64,000 bases of DNA from an uncultured Bacteroidia bacterium (lineage in GTDB: Bacteria; Bacteroidota; Bacteroidia; Bacteroidales; F082). The notes beneath the pieces were generated by a model, which was not told the origin of the DNA, did not search any database, and saw only the letters and a list, made by a program, of their open reading frames with translations. Where the stretch lies: assembly GCA_902785755.1 (NCBI GenBank), contig CACZZO010000014.1:1-64000 (forward strand), given 5' to 3'. The position numbers and the translations under genes are program-made. Of the stretch, positions 8,083-15,973 are shown one piece after another. How positions within the stretch are numbered: position 1 is the first letter of the stretch; each line of letters begins with the position of its first letter.

Positions 8083-9107
8083 TTGTCGATGCTTATAATA
8101 GTGTACTTGCGGCTACCGAGGCCAATCTTTTCGGCATGTTCAACAGTGTGGATGCCGTGACGGCTCTCGATGCGCTCTTTCATTGAAGCCACATCGTTGT
8201 CAGCGGTTTGTTCTTGACCAAGGACGAGGTCGATGCAGGCCTGGTCGAGGGCAACAGGGTCGGTGCTGGCCATGATGCCCATGTCTTGTAGTGCCACAGG
8301 GGTGGGATTGCCGTTGCAGTCACAATCGATGCTCATGTTGTTCATGACATTGATATAGAGGACCTTGCCCTTGAAGTAGTCGTGTACTGAAGCGGCAGCA
8401 TTGGCCATACATTCAAGGAACTTGTCTTGATTTTCAGGCTGGATGTAGTCCCAAAGATGTGTATAGTCCTCGCATTGGCCGTTGGTGTGGATGTAGGTCT
8501 TACCGTTGCGCGAAGCTACACCGATGCTGGCGTTTTTCAGCACACCACCGAAGCCGCCCATCTGGTGTCCCTTGAAGTGGGCAAGGTTGATCATGAAGTC
8601 ATAGTTTTGGATGTTCTGTCCCACGATGTTGTAGCGCATGTAGGTGGTGTCGCGCACCGGGATTTTGATTTCGCCGTCGGCATCCATGATGTCCACGCCA
8701 CCAATGGTGTTGAAGCCGTGTTCCTCGATGACCTTCAGATGGTCTTCGGTGAGCATGCGCTTGCCGGCGTAAGCGGTATTACATTCCACAATCTTTCCGT
8801 TCACCAACTGCACCAAAGGCCCAATCAAGTCGGCCTTCAAGTGGTTGTTATTGCCGGCCTCGCCGGTGGAGATTTTCACGGCCACACGGCCTTCGGCTTC
8901 TACGCCAAGTGCCTTGTAGATGTTAATGAGTGCTTCAGGGCTAATTTCGCTGGTGAAATAGACTTTCGATGTGCTTTCCATGTTGGGTGTTGTTGGTTCG
9001 GTTTGTTCCTGTTGATCGGTTGTTGGATTGCCGTTTTTGTTTTGGCAGCTTGTGTTGGCCATCACCAATGCCATAGCGGTGAGAACCAAAAGTTTCCTAA
9101 CTTTCAT
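8079..9107 (-). CDS. DUF362 lipoprotein (copy 1 of 3)
   Basis: 342 residues with a lipoprotein signal (ANTSC, Cys about 21) and a low-complexity linker, then a DUF362 domain: GRVAVKISTGE, VECNTAY, INLAHFKGHQMGGFGG.LKN, NVMNNMSIDCDC and STDPVALDQAC. DUF362 proteins are often fused to [4Fe-4S] ferredoxin domains; here there is none, but an acidic/Cys motif (SIDCDC) is present. Its paralogues are at 14117 and 18758, each next to flavin-dependent genes. Role in envelope electron transfer or metal handling is inference. Confidence 0.85.
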   Translation of the reverse strand: MKVRKLLVLTAMALVMANTSCQNKNGNPTTDQQEQTEPTTPNMESTSKVYFTSEISPEALINIYKALGVEAEGRVAVKISTGEAGNNNHLKADLIGPLVQLVNGKIVECNTAYAGKRMLTEDHLKVIEEHGFNTIGGVDIMDADGEIKIPVRDTTYMRYNIVGQNIQNYDFMINLAHFKGHQMGGFGGVLKNASIGVASRNGKTYIHTNGQCEDYTHLWDYIQPENQDKFLECMANAAASVHDYFKGKVLYINVMNNMSIDCDCNGNPTPVALQDMGIMASTDPVALDQACIDLVLGQEQTADNDVASMKERIESRHGIHTVEHAEKIGLGSRKYTIISIDK

Positions 9108-9130
9108 ATTGTCAAGTGTTTAATTTGTTA

Positions 9131-9748
9131 TTAAAGGCTCTTCAACCACTTCTCAACCTTCGCCCTCTCTGTGCGGACTTCGTGCCCATAGATGCTGAAC
9201 TCGCCCGTGACCTTGGCCTTGGGGAAATTTTTTTTCACATCGCTGGCGCAGGAGGCGAGGCCGCTACCTTCGTGGGTGGTGAAAGGGATGACTGTCTTGC
9301 CGTCGAGGTTGATGTCCTTGAAGAGGGTGAACATCACCTGCGGGTAAGTGCCCCACCACACGGGACCGCCGATGAAGACGGTGTCGTATTGCGAAAGGTC
9401 GGGGGCGGTGCCTTCGTATGGCGGCAGTTCGCCCTTGTTGGCTTCTTCCTTGGCCAATTCGATGAGCGGCATATAGGCCATGCCGTCGTACTTGTGCGTG
9501 ACGATCTCAAACTGGTCGGCACCTTTGATTTCAGTGATGTAGTCGGCCACGATCTTGGTGTTGCCGACCTCGATGTTGCCCACGCTGTAGTTGTCGCCCG
9601 CATGGGAGAAGAAAATGACGATGGATTTGCTCATATTCTGTGATTTTAAGTTGTTGGCTTGAGACGTACGGCCGTGCGTCTTTACGTCTTGTCCGTTGCA
9701 GCTGGAGGCCATGAGGAGTGCCAAGACTGCGGTAATGATTCTTTTCAT
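9131..9748 (-). CDS. Exported flavodoxin
   Basis: 205 residues from the ATG overlapping the acetyltransferase stop (ATGA). A lipoprotein-like signal (LLMASSC) is followed by a linker and a long-chain flavodoxin fold: IVIFFSHAGDNYSVGN (FMN-phosphate loop), FIGGPVWWGTYP (the 90s-type Trp-containing loop) and a C-terminal helix ending VEKWLKSL. Electron carrier predicted to act outside the cytoplasm. It sits 24 bp ahead of DUF362 copy 1. A scrap of a second copy is at 1842-1878. Confidence 0.87.
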   Translation of the reverse strand: MKRIITAVLALLMASSCNGQDVKTHGRTSQANNLKSQNMSKSIVIFFSHAGDNYSVGNIEVGNTKIVADYITEIKGADQFEIVTHKYDGMAYMPLIELAKEEANKGELPPYEGTAPDLSQYDTVFIGGPVWWGTYPQVMFTLFKDINLDGKTVIPFTTHEGSGLASCASDVKKNFPKAKVTGEFSIYGHEVRTERAKVEKWLKSL

Positions 9749-10278
9749 AGTTCTACAATGTTTTTGATGAATTTCGCGGGGTTGCCGCCCACGATGGTAT
9801 TGGGTTCCACGTCCTTGGTGACCACGGCACCAGCAGCCACAACGGCGTTCTTTCCGACGGTCACGCCAGGCAAGATGGTGGCACCCGCACCAATCCAAAC
9901 GTTTTCGCAGATGTGGACGGGCTTGCAGAGGAGGATTTGGCGGTCGTAGAGGTCGTGATTATTGGAGATAAGTTGTGCGTTGGCGGCAATCATCGCACCC
10001 TCGTCGATGGTGATACCGCCACGGGCCATCATCAGGCAGTTGTTCATAATCATCACGTTCTTCCCGATGTGTACACGGTCGAAGCAGACACCAGTGAGGC
10101 CCGGCATCACCCGGCCGCCTTCGCCGAGGTTATCACCGAAGAGCTCACGCACGAGGGCATTGTACTCGTCGGTGTAAGGCATCGTGTGGTTCAGTTTGAA
10201 AAGGACTTGCGCTTGGCGCACGCCTTCTGCATGTTCTTCGGCTGTGGTCAGCCTTGGGTCAACTCTTTGTTCTTGCAT
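9745..10278 (-). CDS. Sugar O-acetyltransferase (left-handed beta-helix, LacA/Maa type)
   Basis: 177 residues. An N-terminal Mac domain (AQVLFKLNHTMPYTDEYNALVRELFG) is followed by hexapeptide repeats (IGKNVMIMNNCLMMARGGITIDEGAMIAANAQLISNNHD in the known order, with the catalytic His in NNHD) and VWIGAGATILPGVTVGKNAVVAAGAVV. Acetyl-CoA-dependent sugar acetylation. First gene of a five-gene, tightly overlapping operon running to 6821. Confidence 0.9.
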   Translation of the reverse strand: MQEQRVDPRLTTAEEHAEGVRQAQVLFKLNHTMPYTDEYNALVRELFGDNLGEGGRVMPGLTGVCFDRVHIGKNVMIMNNCLMMARGGITIDEGAMIAANAQLISNNHDLYDRQILLCKPVHICENVWIGAGATILPGVTVGKNAVVAAGAVVTKDVEPNTIVGGNPAKFIKNIVEL

Positions 10279-10303
10279 CGTTGTTAGGTTTTGAATTACG
10301 ATG

Positions 10304-10311
10304 CAAAAATA
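10304..10311 (-). promoter_or_regulatory. -7 box of the acetyltransferase/flavodoxin/DUF362 operon
   Basis: Minus strand TATTTTTG followed by CA, 26 bp upstream of the acetyltransferase start. This is the only clear promoter-like box before the five coupled genes. Confidence 0.55.
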
Positions 10312-10404
10312 CAGCGACTTTCAGAGGGAGCCGTTACGCAGATTTCCGGTAAACTTTCAAATTTTACGGGAAACTATTATAGTTCGACTGTTTTTGAAAG
10401 ATAA

Positions 10405-10839
10405 TCAATCGATGTTCCAGTATGCAGACGGATTACCATCAAAGATTGTATCGATATCATCATCACTATAACCCATTTCATCTTGTGCATAGGATCCATT
10501 ATATCTTTCATAAGTATCTTCTTCTTGTAATTCTGTTATTTCGTCATCTTTTTCAGCTTCTAGCATTTCTTCAAGAGTAGTATTATTAAAATAATTGTAT
10601 TCAAAAAACTCTTCTCTACGCTGCTTTATTTTCTCCAATAGTTTAGGGGATAGTTCAATTGAAGGGAATATTTCTTGTATTTCTCCAATTACTTCTTCCG
10701 AGAATGCACATCTTTCACCATCAATATTATCTGTTACCCATCGAATATAATCTGGTGCATACATTAAAACTTCTCCCAAGTCGCAACCTTTAAACTTGCC
10801 GAAGTTAAATACCTGAATTAGTGATTCAAAGTAAATCAT
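10405..10839 (-). CDS. Small protein with ExoX C-terminal-like motif
   Basis: 144 residues from the ATG overlapping the end of the upstream gene by 14 bp. The start (VFNFGKFKGCDLGEVLMYAPDYIRWVTDNID) resembles the short domain found at the C-terminus of exonuclease X-like proteins (GKYKGK...DP.YL.W). The rest is highly acidic (EEMLEAEKDDEITELQEED). No nuclease domain is present. AT-rich relative to its neighbours, as is the partner gene, suggesting joint acquisition. Confidence 0.6.
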   Translation of the reverse strand: MIYFESLIQVFNFGKFKGCDLGEVLMYAPDYIRWVTDNIDGERCAFSEEVIGEIQEIFPSIELSPKLLEKIKQRREEFFEYNYFNNTTLEEMLEAEKDDEITELQEEDTYERYNGSYAQDEMGYSDDDIDTIFDGNPSAYWNID

Positions 10840-11506
10840 AATAACCTTCGACTTCACAATCTTCAATAGTCAATTCGCTCAAATCAAATAATGCATAACG
10901 CAAATGTCCAGTAGTTTTACAAACATATCTACAGATGGCTACTAACTCTTGGCCTATGCTTTTTACGGAATGATCAAGTGCATGAATGCAAAGTGTATCT
11001 CCTTTTTTTACCTGCAAAAAAGCATTTCCTTCTTTTATAATAATATTATTATCAGCAAAAATTTTGGCTGCTTTGTATTTGTTTACCAATTGCGGAGTGA
11101 CTTCAACACCAGTTCCTCGTCGTGAACGTATGAGACAATAAAGATTGTTCGAAATAAGGTTAGGGATATGTAAATCAGCAATATTTAGTTCTATGTCTTC
11201 TCTGCAATTACGTAACCCTATGTAAATTGGAGTTGTCAAGCCTGTCTGTTTTACATTTTCTCCATCAAACCATTCCACTACTTGATACATATAAAAGCCT
11301 CTTATAACTTGTTGGTTAGGGGCTTTATTTACTATTCCAAGCAAATTGAATTGGTTTGATTTGAGCTCGTCAATCATTTCCTTGCTACTGTTCACAAAAC
11401 CGTAGATTTCAAGTTCTTTAATTAAAGTTCCCTTAACAATCATTCCATATTTGAGCCATCCATATTTTTCAAGATAGGATTGCAACGTTATTCTGCTCTT
11501 TTCCAT
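10826..11506 (-). CDS. Hypothetical protein, AT-rich pair with the ExoX-motif protein
   Basis: 226 residues; no family recognised. No signal or membrane helices. Mixed alpha/beta composition, with a basic patch CLIRSRRGTGVEVTPQLVNKYKAAK in the middle and a C-terminal segment (VKKGDTLCIHALD...AICRYVCKTTGHLRYALFDLSELTIEDC). It overlaps the next gene, so the two are co-translated. The two genes form an AT-rich insert between the acetyltransferase operon and the DUF3791 gene. Confidence 0.6.
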   Translation of the reverse strand: MEKSRITLQSYLEKYGWLKYGMIVKGTLIKELEIYGFVNSSKEMIDELKSNQFNLLGIVNKAPNQQVIRGFYMYQVVEWFDGENVKQTGLTTPIYIGLRNCREDIELNIADLHIPNLISNNLYCLIRSRRGTGVEVTPQLVNKYKAAKIFADNNIIIKEGNAFLQVKKGDTLCIHALDHSVKSIGQELVAICRYVCKTTGHLRYALFDLSELTIEDCEVEGYYDLL

Positions 11507-11535
11507 ATATAATTGAATTTGTGTTTCCTATTGTA

Positions 11536-11760
11536 TCATGCCAAGGTTCCTCCCATACGTTGGCAGTAGGCTGTCAAGTCTTCCACTGTGTTTTCAAAGG
11601 AATAGGAGTGCTCTACGTCATAGAATTTGTCCACGAAATCAAGCCCTTTGTATTGTTGCAGATACCGATAAGCCTGTTGCGTAGTGATATGATGCGCCGT
11701 AGCAAACTCTGTTATCAAAGCCACGAGGTAATTGATTTTATCTATGATGGACTTACTCAT
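11536..11760 (-). CDS. DUF3791 protein
   Basis: 74 residues from the ATG at 11760, just after a TATTTTTG-C promoter box at about 11774-11784 (minus strand). The whole protein matches the DUF3791 pattern: INYLVALITEFATAHHITTQQAYRYLQQYKGLDFVDKFYDVEHS...TVEDLTAYCQRMGG. This small helical family often sits beside DUF3990-type toxin genes; no such partner is present here, so it is an orphan. Confidence 0.82.
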   Translation of the reverse strand: MSKSIIDKINYLVALITEFATAHHITTQQAYRYLQQYKGLDFVDKFYDVEHSYSFENTVEDLTAYCQRMGGTLA

Positions 11761-11838
11761 AAGTTTTTCTTCGATGCAAAAATACAAACATTTCGCAATA
11801 TGGCAACAATAATCGCAGATTCAATTCAATAAGGTTGC

Positions 11839-12639
11839 CTACCTCTGCCTATACTCACTCGGTGTCTTCCCCAGCAGTTTCTTCGTATAAGTCGAGAAGG
11901 CGGCGGGCGAGCTAAACGCCATCAATTCAGCGATTTCGGATAGGGTTTTTGAATTGTCGTCCAACAAGGCGACCAATTCGTAAATGGCATAGAAGCCAAT
12001 CCATTGTGAGGCAGGCAGTCCCGTGACGGAGTGGCTGATTTCGGAGAGGTATTTTGAGGTGATACAAAGGGCATCGGCATAGAAAGCCACCTCGCGCTCG
12101 GTGCGGACATTCTCCTGCACCAGACCGAGGAACTTCAGGAACAGTTGCGCCGTGCGGTCTGTGGTTTCCATCTTCGCCAAGCCGTGCTGATACACCGTCC
12201 AAAGGTCGTAGAGGAAGATTTGCAACACGCGCCCCAACACATCACGACGGAAAGGCGACTCCGACCCCTGCCGACTTCGGAAAAGGTCGAAATCGCCTTT
12301 GATGAGGCGCAGACTCTCGTCGTCCAAATGGAACGACGGACAGGTGCGTATGAACACAAAGCCCTTCGATGCCCACACCATTTCTGGGTTGTATTGCGAC
12401 AAGAACTCGCCCGTAACAATCAAGAAGTCCGCCTCGAAATCAACGGAATAGGTGATTTCTTGGATAGTGTTCGACATCTGCCAAATCACCAAGTCGTCTT
12501 TCTTCGAGACGAATGACCTTCGCCCGTCGGAGAAACTCATTTCACCCTTTCGCACCAAGATATGAATATGGTGCGAGGCGGTGAAGTCCGACGGCAAATG
12601 CGCGTCAGTGGTAGTGTTTAGCAGTTGGCAGTGGTTCAT
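11839..12639 (-). CDS. AraC-family transcriptional regulator
   Basis: 266 residues: an N-terminal cupin-like sensor (HHIHILVRKGEMSFSDGRRSFVSKKDDLVIW) and a C-terminal AraC HTH pair (VAFYADALCITSKYLSEISHSVTGLPASQWI and LSEIAELMAFSSPAAFSTYTKKLLGKTPSEYRQR). It lies 24 bp after the cytidylate kinase-like gene and the flavin reductase, so it is probably co-transcribed and may regulate the redox operons. The effector is unknown. Confidence 0.9.
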   Translation of the reverse strand: MNHCQLLNTTTDAHLPSDFTASHHIHILVRKGEMSFSDGRRSFVSKKDDLVIWQMSNTIQEITYSVDFEADFLIVTGEFLSQYNPEMVWASKGFVFIRTCPSFHLDDESLRLIKGDFDLFRSRQGSESPFRRDVLGRVLQIFLYDLWTVYQHGLAKMETTDRTAQLFLKFLGLVQENVRTEREVAFYADALCITSKYLSEISHSVTGLPASQWIGFYAIYELVALLDDNSKTLSEIAELMAFSSPAAFSTYTKKLLGKTPSEYRQR

Positions 12640-12663
12640 CGACAGCCCTTTATTGAAGACAAG

Positions 12664-13305
12664 CTATTTCGCCAAGAAAGGATACTTCTTCTTGATGTTG
12701 TCGGCGAGGAACTGTGCCACTGCGTCAGTGGGCATGTTGGTGACGTTAAGGACGAAGTCATAGTTGCGGGCATCGTAGCGCGAGGTTTCGGCAACAGTTT
12801 TGACGAATGTGTCGCGAGCCTTGTCGGTTTCGTCGATGACCTTGGCAGCCTCTTCGGGGCTGAGATTTTGCTTGGCGGCGATGCGGGCAATACGCGCGTC
12901 ACGGTCGGCCATGATGAACAGGTGCAACGCATTGGGATTGTCGCGGAAGATGTGGAAACCCGCACGGCCCACGATGATGCAGCTCTCTTGTTCGGCCAAT
13001 TCACGCAACAAACGAGCCTCGGCATAATAAAGGGTCAACGGCGTGGCCTCTGGATAGTAGACATCCGGATGGCTGGTCGTATCAAACTGGCGATAAAAGT
13101 AACAGAAGTCACTCCACCAACTGGTTTTTTGCGCCTTAACACGGTCCATGTTTTCAAGGGTCATTTTAAAATGATCGGCAACGCTTTGCAATATGGCGCG
13201 ACCGTAAACCTTGAGCCCCAATTTCTCTCCCAGCAGACGGGCAATCTCGCCACCTCCGCTGCCGCACTCGCGGTTGATAGTAATGATAATCTTTTGGTTT
13301 TCCAT
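12664..13305 (-). CDS. Cytidylate kinase-like protein
   Basis: 213 residues. P-loop IITINRECGSGGGEIARLLGEKLG is the Cmk-like2 signature (ExGSGG.EIA). An Arg-rich lid (ADRDARIARIA) and RDTFVKTVAETSRYDARNYDFVLN complete the fold. This family is distinct from housekeeping CMP kinase; substrates are uncertain and may be small metabolites. It is 14 bp downstream of the flavin reductase gene in the same operon. Confidence 0.85.
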   Translation of the reverse strand: MENQKIIITINRECGSGGGEIARLLGEKLGLKVYGRAILQSVADHFKMTLENMDRVKAQKTSWWSDFCYFYRQFDTTSHPDVYYPEATPLTLYYAEARLLRELAEQESCIIVGRAGFHIFRDNPNALHLFIMADRDARIARIAAKQNLSPEEAAKVIDETDKARDTFVKTVAETSRYDARNYDFVLNVTNMPTDAVAQFLADNIKKKYPFLAK

Positions 13306-13319
13306 AGTGAATATCTGTT

Positions 13320-14015
13320 TTATTCTTCAATGAATTTCTTTCCGTCGCCCCAAGCCTTACCGACTTCTTCGCCGATGGCGCGGTAACTCACGCCCGAGGC
13401 ATCGAAGACGATGGGCTTCAGTTTGGCCAAGTCAATCTTTCCGTCGGTGAGGATGCTCTCGTCGGCACTTTGGTTGACCACTTCGCCAATCAACATGCCA
13501 TTCTCGAAACTCACCACGCGACACTCCAATGTCAGCGGGTACTCGTTGACGATGGGCGCGTCCACATTGGGGCTGGGGGTCACTGTAAAGCCTACTTTCG
13601 CCACCTTGTTCGCTACATCATGTCCGCTCACCGTGCCGAAATAGTCCGACTCGGCCACCGTGCGCTCGTCGGCGAAACTCGCAGTGAAGGCGCCTGTTTC
13701 GCGTAGGTTGTCGGTCGTTTTGTGCTCCGAAAGGCTGATGACGATTTGATTGTAGTCGAGTTGGCCGGCCCATGCCGCCATCATCACGTCGGGCGTGTGG
13801 TTCTTGTCCCATGTGGCAATCATCACGCAAGGTTGCGGCGTGGTCACCAAGGCGTGCTGTGCGCCGAAGTTCACGCGCCCCGAAACCTCTTCGACTTTTT
13901 GTTGTTTTTGTTGGTTATCAGGGTTCGTGTTGTTTTGAGTGTTTTCAGTTTGTTGGTTGTTGGTGCAGGCGGCAAGGGCCAGTCCGCACAAGATAGTTGC
14001 TGCTATTTTCTTCAT
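13320..14015 (-). CDS. Exported flavin reductase-like lipoprotein
   Basis: 231 residues with a lipobox (LAAC, Cys 17) and an Asn/Gln-rich linker, then a flavin-reductase-like FMN-binding split barrel (PCVMIATWDKNHTPDVMMAAWAG, KTTDNLRETGAFTASFADE, YFGTVSGHDVANKVAKVGFTVTPS, ECRVVSFENGMLIGEVVN). Lipidation implies envelope location, unlike most family members. A cytoplasmic-type paralogue without a signal is at 15974. First gene of the flavin reductase, kinase-like, AraC operon. Confidence 0.87.
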   Translation of the reverse strand: MKKIAATILCGLALAACTNNQQTENTQNNTNPDNQQKQQKVEEVSGRVNFGAQHALVTTPQPCVMIATWDKNHTPDVMMAAWAGQLDYNQIVISLSEHKTTDNLRETGAFTASFADERTVAESDYFGTVSGHDVANKVAKVGFTVTPSPNVDAPIVNEYPLTLECRVVSFENGMLIGEVVNQSADESILTDGKIDLAKLKPIVFDASGVSYRAIGEEVGKAWGDGKKFIEE

Positions 14016-14040
14016 GGTTTTGATGTTTTGTGTTTCGGCT

Positions 14041-14049
14041 GCAAAAATA
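14041..14049 (-). promoter_or_regulatory. -7 box of the flavin reductase lipoprotein operon
   Basis: Minus strand CTATTTTTGC, about 26 bp upstream of the start at 14015 and directly after the terminator of the preceding gene. Confidence 0.5.
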
Positions 14050-14053
14050 GGAA

Positions 14054-14090
14054 AATCCCCGAAAACTCTAAGCCAAAGTTTTCGGGGAAT
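14054..14090 (-). terminator. Terminator of DUF362 copy 2
   Basis: TCCCCGAAAAC and GTTTTCGGGGA form an 11-bp stem with a 12-nt loop, followed on the minus strand by TTTT. It lies between the DUF362 stop (14117) and the next promoter. Confidence 0.75.
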
Positions 14091-14116
14091 TGTTTAGCCA
14101 TCTTTGCGAAAATGGC

Positions 14117-15151
14117 CTATTTGTCAATGCTGACAATAGTGTATTTCCTTGTTCCCAATCCGATGGCTTCGGCGTGCTCGATGGTGTGGGTGCCGTGTTG
14201 CTTGTCGATGCGGCTGAGCAGGTCGGTGGGGTCGTTGGTGGTGGTCACCTCTTGGTTGTTGATGATGTCCACGCAGGCTTGGTCGAGGGCTACGGGGTCG
14301 GTCGAGGCGAGGATGCCGTAGTCTTCAAGTTTCACGGGGGCGGGATGATCGACACAGTCGCAGTCGATGCTCATATTGTTCATCACATTGATATAGATGA
14401 TGCCCTGCCTCTTTTGGAAATAGTTCGTCACCGCTTGGGCAGCCGCTGCCATACTCTCAAGGAAGCCGTCCTGGTCGCCGATGAATTCTGGCGTCCAAAG
14501 TTTGGCCATATCGAGTTTCTCCATCTTTCCCGACGAGTGGATGTAAGCCTTGCCGTTGCTGCTGGCGCAACCGATGCTGAGGTTCTTCAGTGCACCGCCG
14601 TAGCCACCCATCGGGTGACCCTTGAAGTGGTTGAGGGCAATCATAAAGTCGTAGTTGGCGATATGACCGCCCACGATGTCATACTTGATGTGCCTTTGGT
14701 CCTTCACGGGGATGCGGATTTCGTCGTATTCATCCATAATGTCAACGGGGAAGTAGTCGGTGAAGCCGTGCCTGCGGATGACTTCCCAGTGGACGGCCGA
14801 GTTGTTGCGCTCGTCCTTCTCGTCGCCGGGGCCATTGCCGTAGGCGGTGTTGCACTCCACGATGGTGCCGTCCACCTCGTGTACGAGGTCTTTGATGAGT
14901 TCGGGCTTCAGGTAGTTGGGGTTACTTCCCTCGCCGGTGGAGATTTTCACGGCCACGCGGCCTTTGGCTTCCACGCCCAAAGCCTTGTAGATGTTCACTA
15001 AAGCTTCGGGGCTGATGTTGCGTGTCAGATAAACTTTTGCTGTGTTTTCCATATTCGTGATGTTTTGATTGTTTTGATTGTTGTCAGGTTGGTTGTTTGT
15101 GCAGGCGGCGAAGGCCAAAGAGCACAAAAGGGCTGTTGCTAATTTCTTCAT
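14117..15151 (-). CDS. DUF362 lipoprotein (copy 2 of 3)
   Basis: 344 residues from the ATG giving MKKLATALLCSLAFAAC (lipobox LAFAAC). The DUF362 body keeps VAVKISTGEG, VECNTAYG, LNHFKGHPMGGYGG.LKN, NVMNNMSIDCDC and STDPVALDQAC, ending GTRKYTIVSIDK as in the other two copies. It has a slightly longer middle region. It appears to be transcribed alone, with a terminator after it. Confidence 0.85.
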   Translation of the reverse strand: MKKLATALLCSLAFAACTNNQPDNNQNNQNITNMENTAKVYLTRNISPEALVNIYKALGVEAKGRVAVKISTGEGSNPNYLKPELIKDLVHEVDGTIVECNTAYGNGPGDEKDERNNSAVHWEVIRRHGFTDYFPVDIMDEYDEIRIPVKDQRHIKYDIVGGHIANYDFMIALNHFKGHPMGGYGGALKNLSIGCASSNGKAYIHSSGKMEKLDMAKLWTPEFIGDQDGFLESMAAAAQAVTNYFQKRQGIIYINVMNNMSIDCDCVDHPAPVKLEDYGILASTDPVALDQACVDIINNQEVTTTNDPTDLLSRIDKQHGTHTIEHAEAIGLGTRKYTIVSIDK

Positions 15152-15173
15152 TTTGTTTATTTGTTTATGTATT

Positions 15174-15518
15174 TCATTCTTTTTCAATTAGTTCCCAATG
15201 GCCAGTCTTATCGGATCCAACCCATTTGATAAGGTTTTTCTCCACCAATCCTGCCAATTCCCGTTGGATGGTTTTTCTGTTCACTCCCAAACGTTCAGAT
15301 AGATATTTGGTATTTACTGCGACATTTACTGCGACATTTACTGCGACATTTACTGCGACATTTACTGCGACATTTGCTGCGACATTTGCTGCGACATTTG
15401 CTGCGACATTTGCTGCGACATTTGCTGCGACATTTGCTGCGACATTTTTTCCCAACAAATGCGTCTGCAAAGATAATTGTTTTTTTCCACTACGCCGAAA
15501 AAAATCCCTGAAAACCAT
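15174..15518 (-). pseudogene. Truncated AlbA-type regulator: tandem-repeat linker plus winged helix
   Basis: The C-terminal 46 residues are a winged helix (YLSERLGVNRKTIQRELAGLVEKNLIKWVGSDKTGHWELI) like the end of the AlbA-domain protein at 37817. Ahead of it are eleven four-residue repeats (NVAA/NVAV). No AlbA/ATPase-like domain remains. The ATG at 15518 lies inside the upstream gene's terminator, and a promoter box (TTATCTTTGC at about 15466-15475, minus) lies after it; a TTG near 15455 would be the first start in this frame after the promoter. Probably a 5'-deleted gene. Confidence 0.6.
15313..15444. repeat. 12-bp tandem repeat, 11 units
   Basis: Five copies of TTTACTGCGACA followed by six of TTTGCTGCGACA, perfect and in frame, encoding NVAV/NVAA repeats on the minus strand. 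The single-base switch (A to G) in blocks indicates recent slippage expansion. Confidence 0.97.
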
Positions 15519-15542
15519 AGTTCAAAGATTTCAGGGATTTTT
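15501..15542 (-). terminator. Terminator of the monooxygenase gene
   Basis: AATCCCTGAAA and TTTCAGGGATT pair around a 15-nt loop, followed on the minus strand by a T run. It lies just downstream of the stop codon at 15551. Confidence 0.75.
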
Positions 15543-15550
15543 CAAATCAG

Positions 15551-15943
15551 TCAACGTATCATCCCCGCCAGCGGGTTGACATCAATCAGTTTCAACGATT
15601 TTACCATCTTGGCCGTGCCTTCCTTGTATTTCTTGAAATGGGCGGTCTGGATATGGCTTTGATAGGCCTCTTGGTCGGCGTAGATTTCCAAGATGTAGAT
15701 TTTGCAAGGGTCTTCCTTGGCTTGCATCGAGAAGAGGGTCAGCACGCCAAGCTCCACCTTAACAGAAGTCTCGCCGACTTCCTTGGCGAAAGCCATATAT
15801 TCCTCCAAAAACTCTGGCTCCACTTCGATTTCGGCGAGGCGGACAAGCTTTTCGACATTGTTTTGGCCTTGAAAGTCGGTTTGGCCTAAGCAAGGCAATG
15901 CTGAAAGAGTCATAAAGGCTAAAATAATCAGGATTTTGCGCAT
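15551..15943 (-). CDS. Exported antibiotic-biosynthesis-monooxygenase (ABM) family protein
   Basis: 130 residues with a signal peptide (ILAFMTLSALPCLG) and a ferredoxin-like ABM domain: LVRLAEIEVEPEFLEEYMAFAKEVGETSVKVELGVLTLFSMQAKEDPCKIYILEIYADQEAYQSHIQTAHFKKYKE in family order. These are small cofactor-free quinol monooxygenases or stress proteins. It lies 30 bp after the flavin reductase and is probably in one operon with it. Confidence 0.85.
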   Translation of the reverse strand: MRKILIILAFMTLSALPCLGQTDFQGQNNVEKLVRLAEIEVEPEFLEEYMAFAKEVGETSVKVELGVLTLFSMQAKEDPCKIYILEIYADQEAYQSHIQTAHFKKYKEGTAKMVKSLKLIDVNPLAGMIR

Positions 15944-15973
15944 AATGTTGTTTAATCTGGTTGCTACCTGATT

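Noticed and set aside
15313..15444. Regular repeats as a possible CRISPR array
   Set aside because: Units are 12 bp and directly adjacent with no spacers, and they continue a coding frame.
15097..15579. Plus-strand frame with TFTATF/TFAATF repeats
   Set aside because: It is the antisense reading of the 12-bp array; the winged-helix frame on the minus strand has clear homology.
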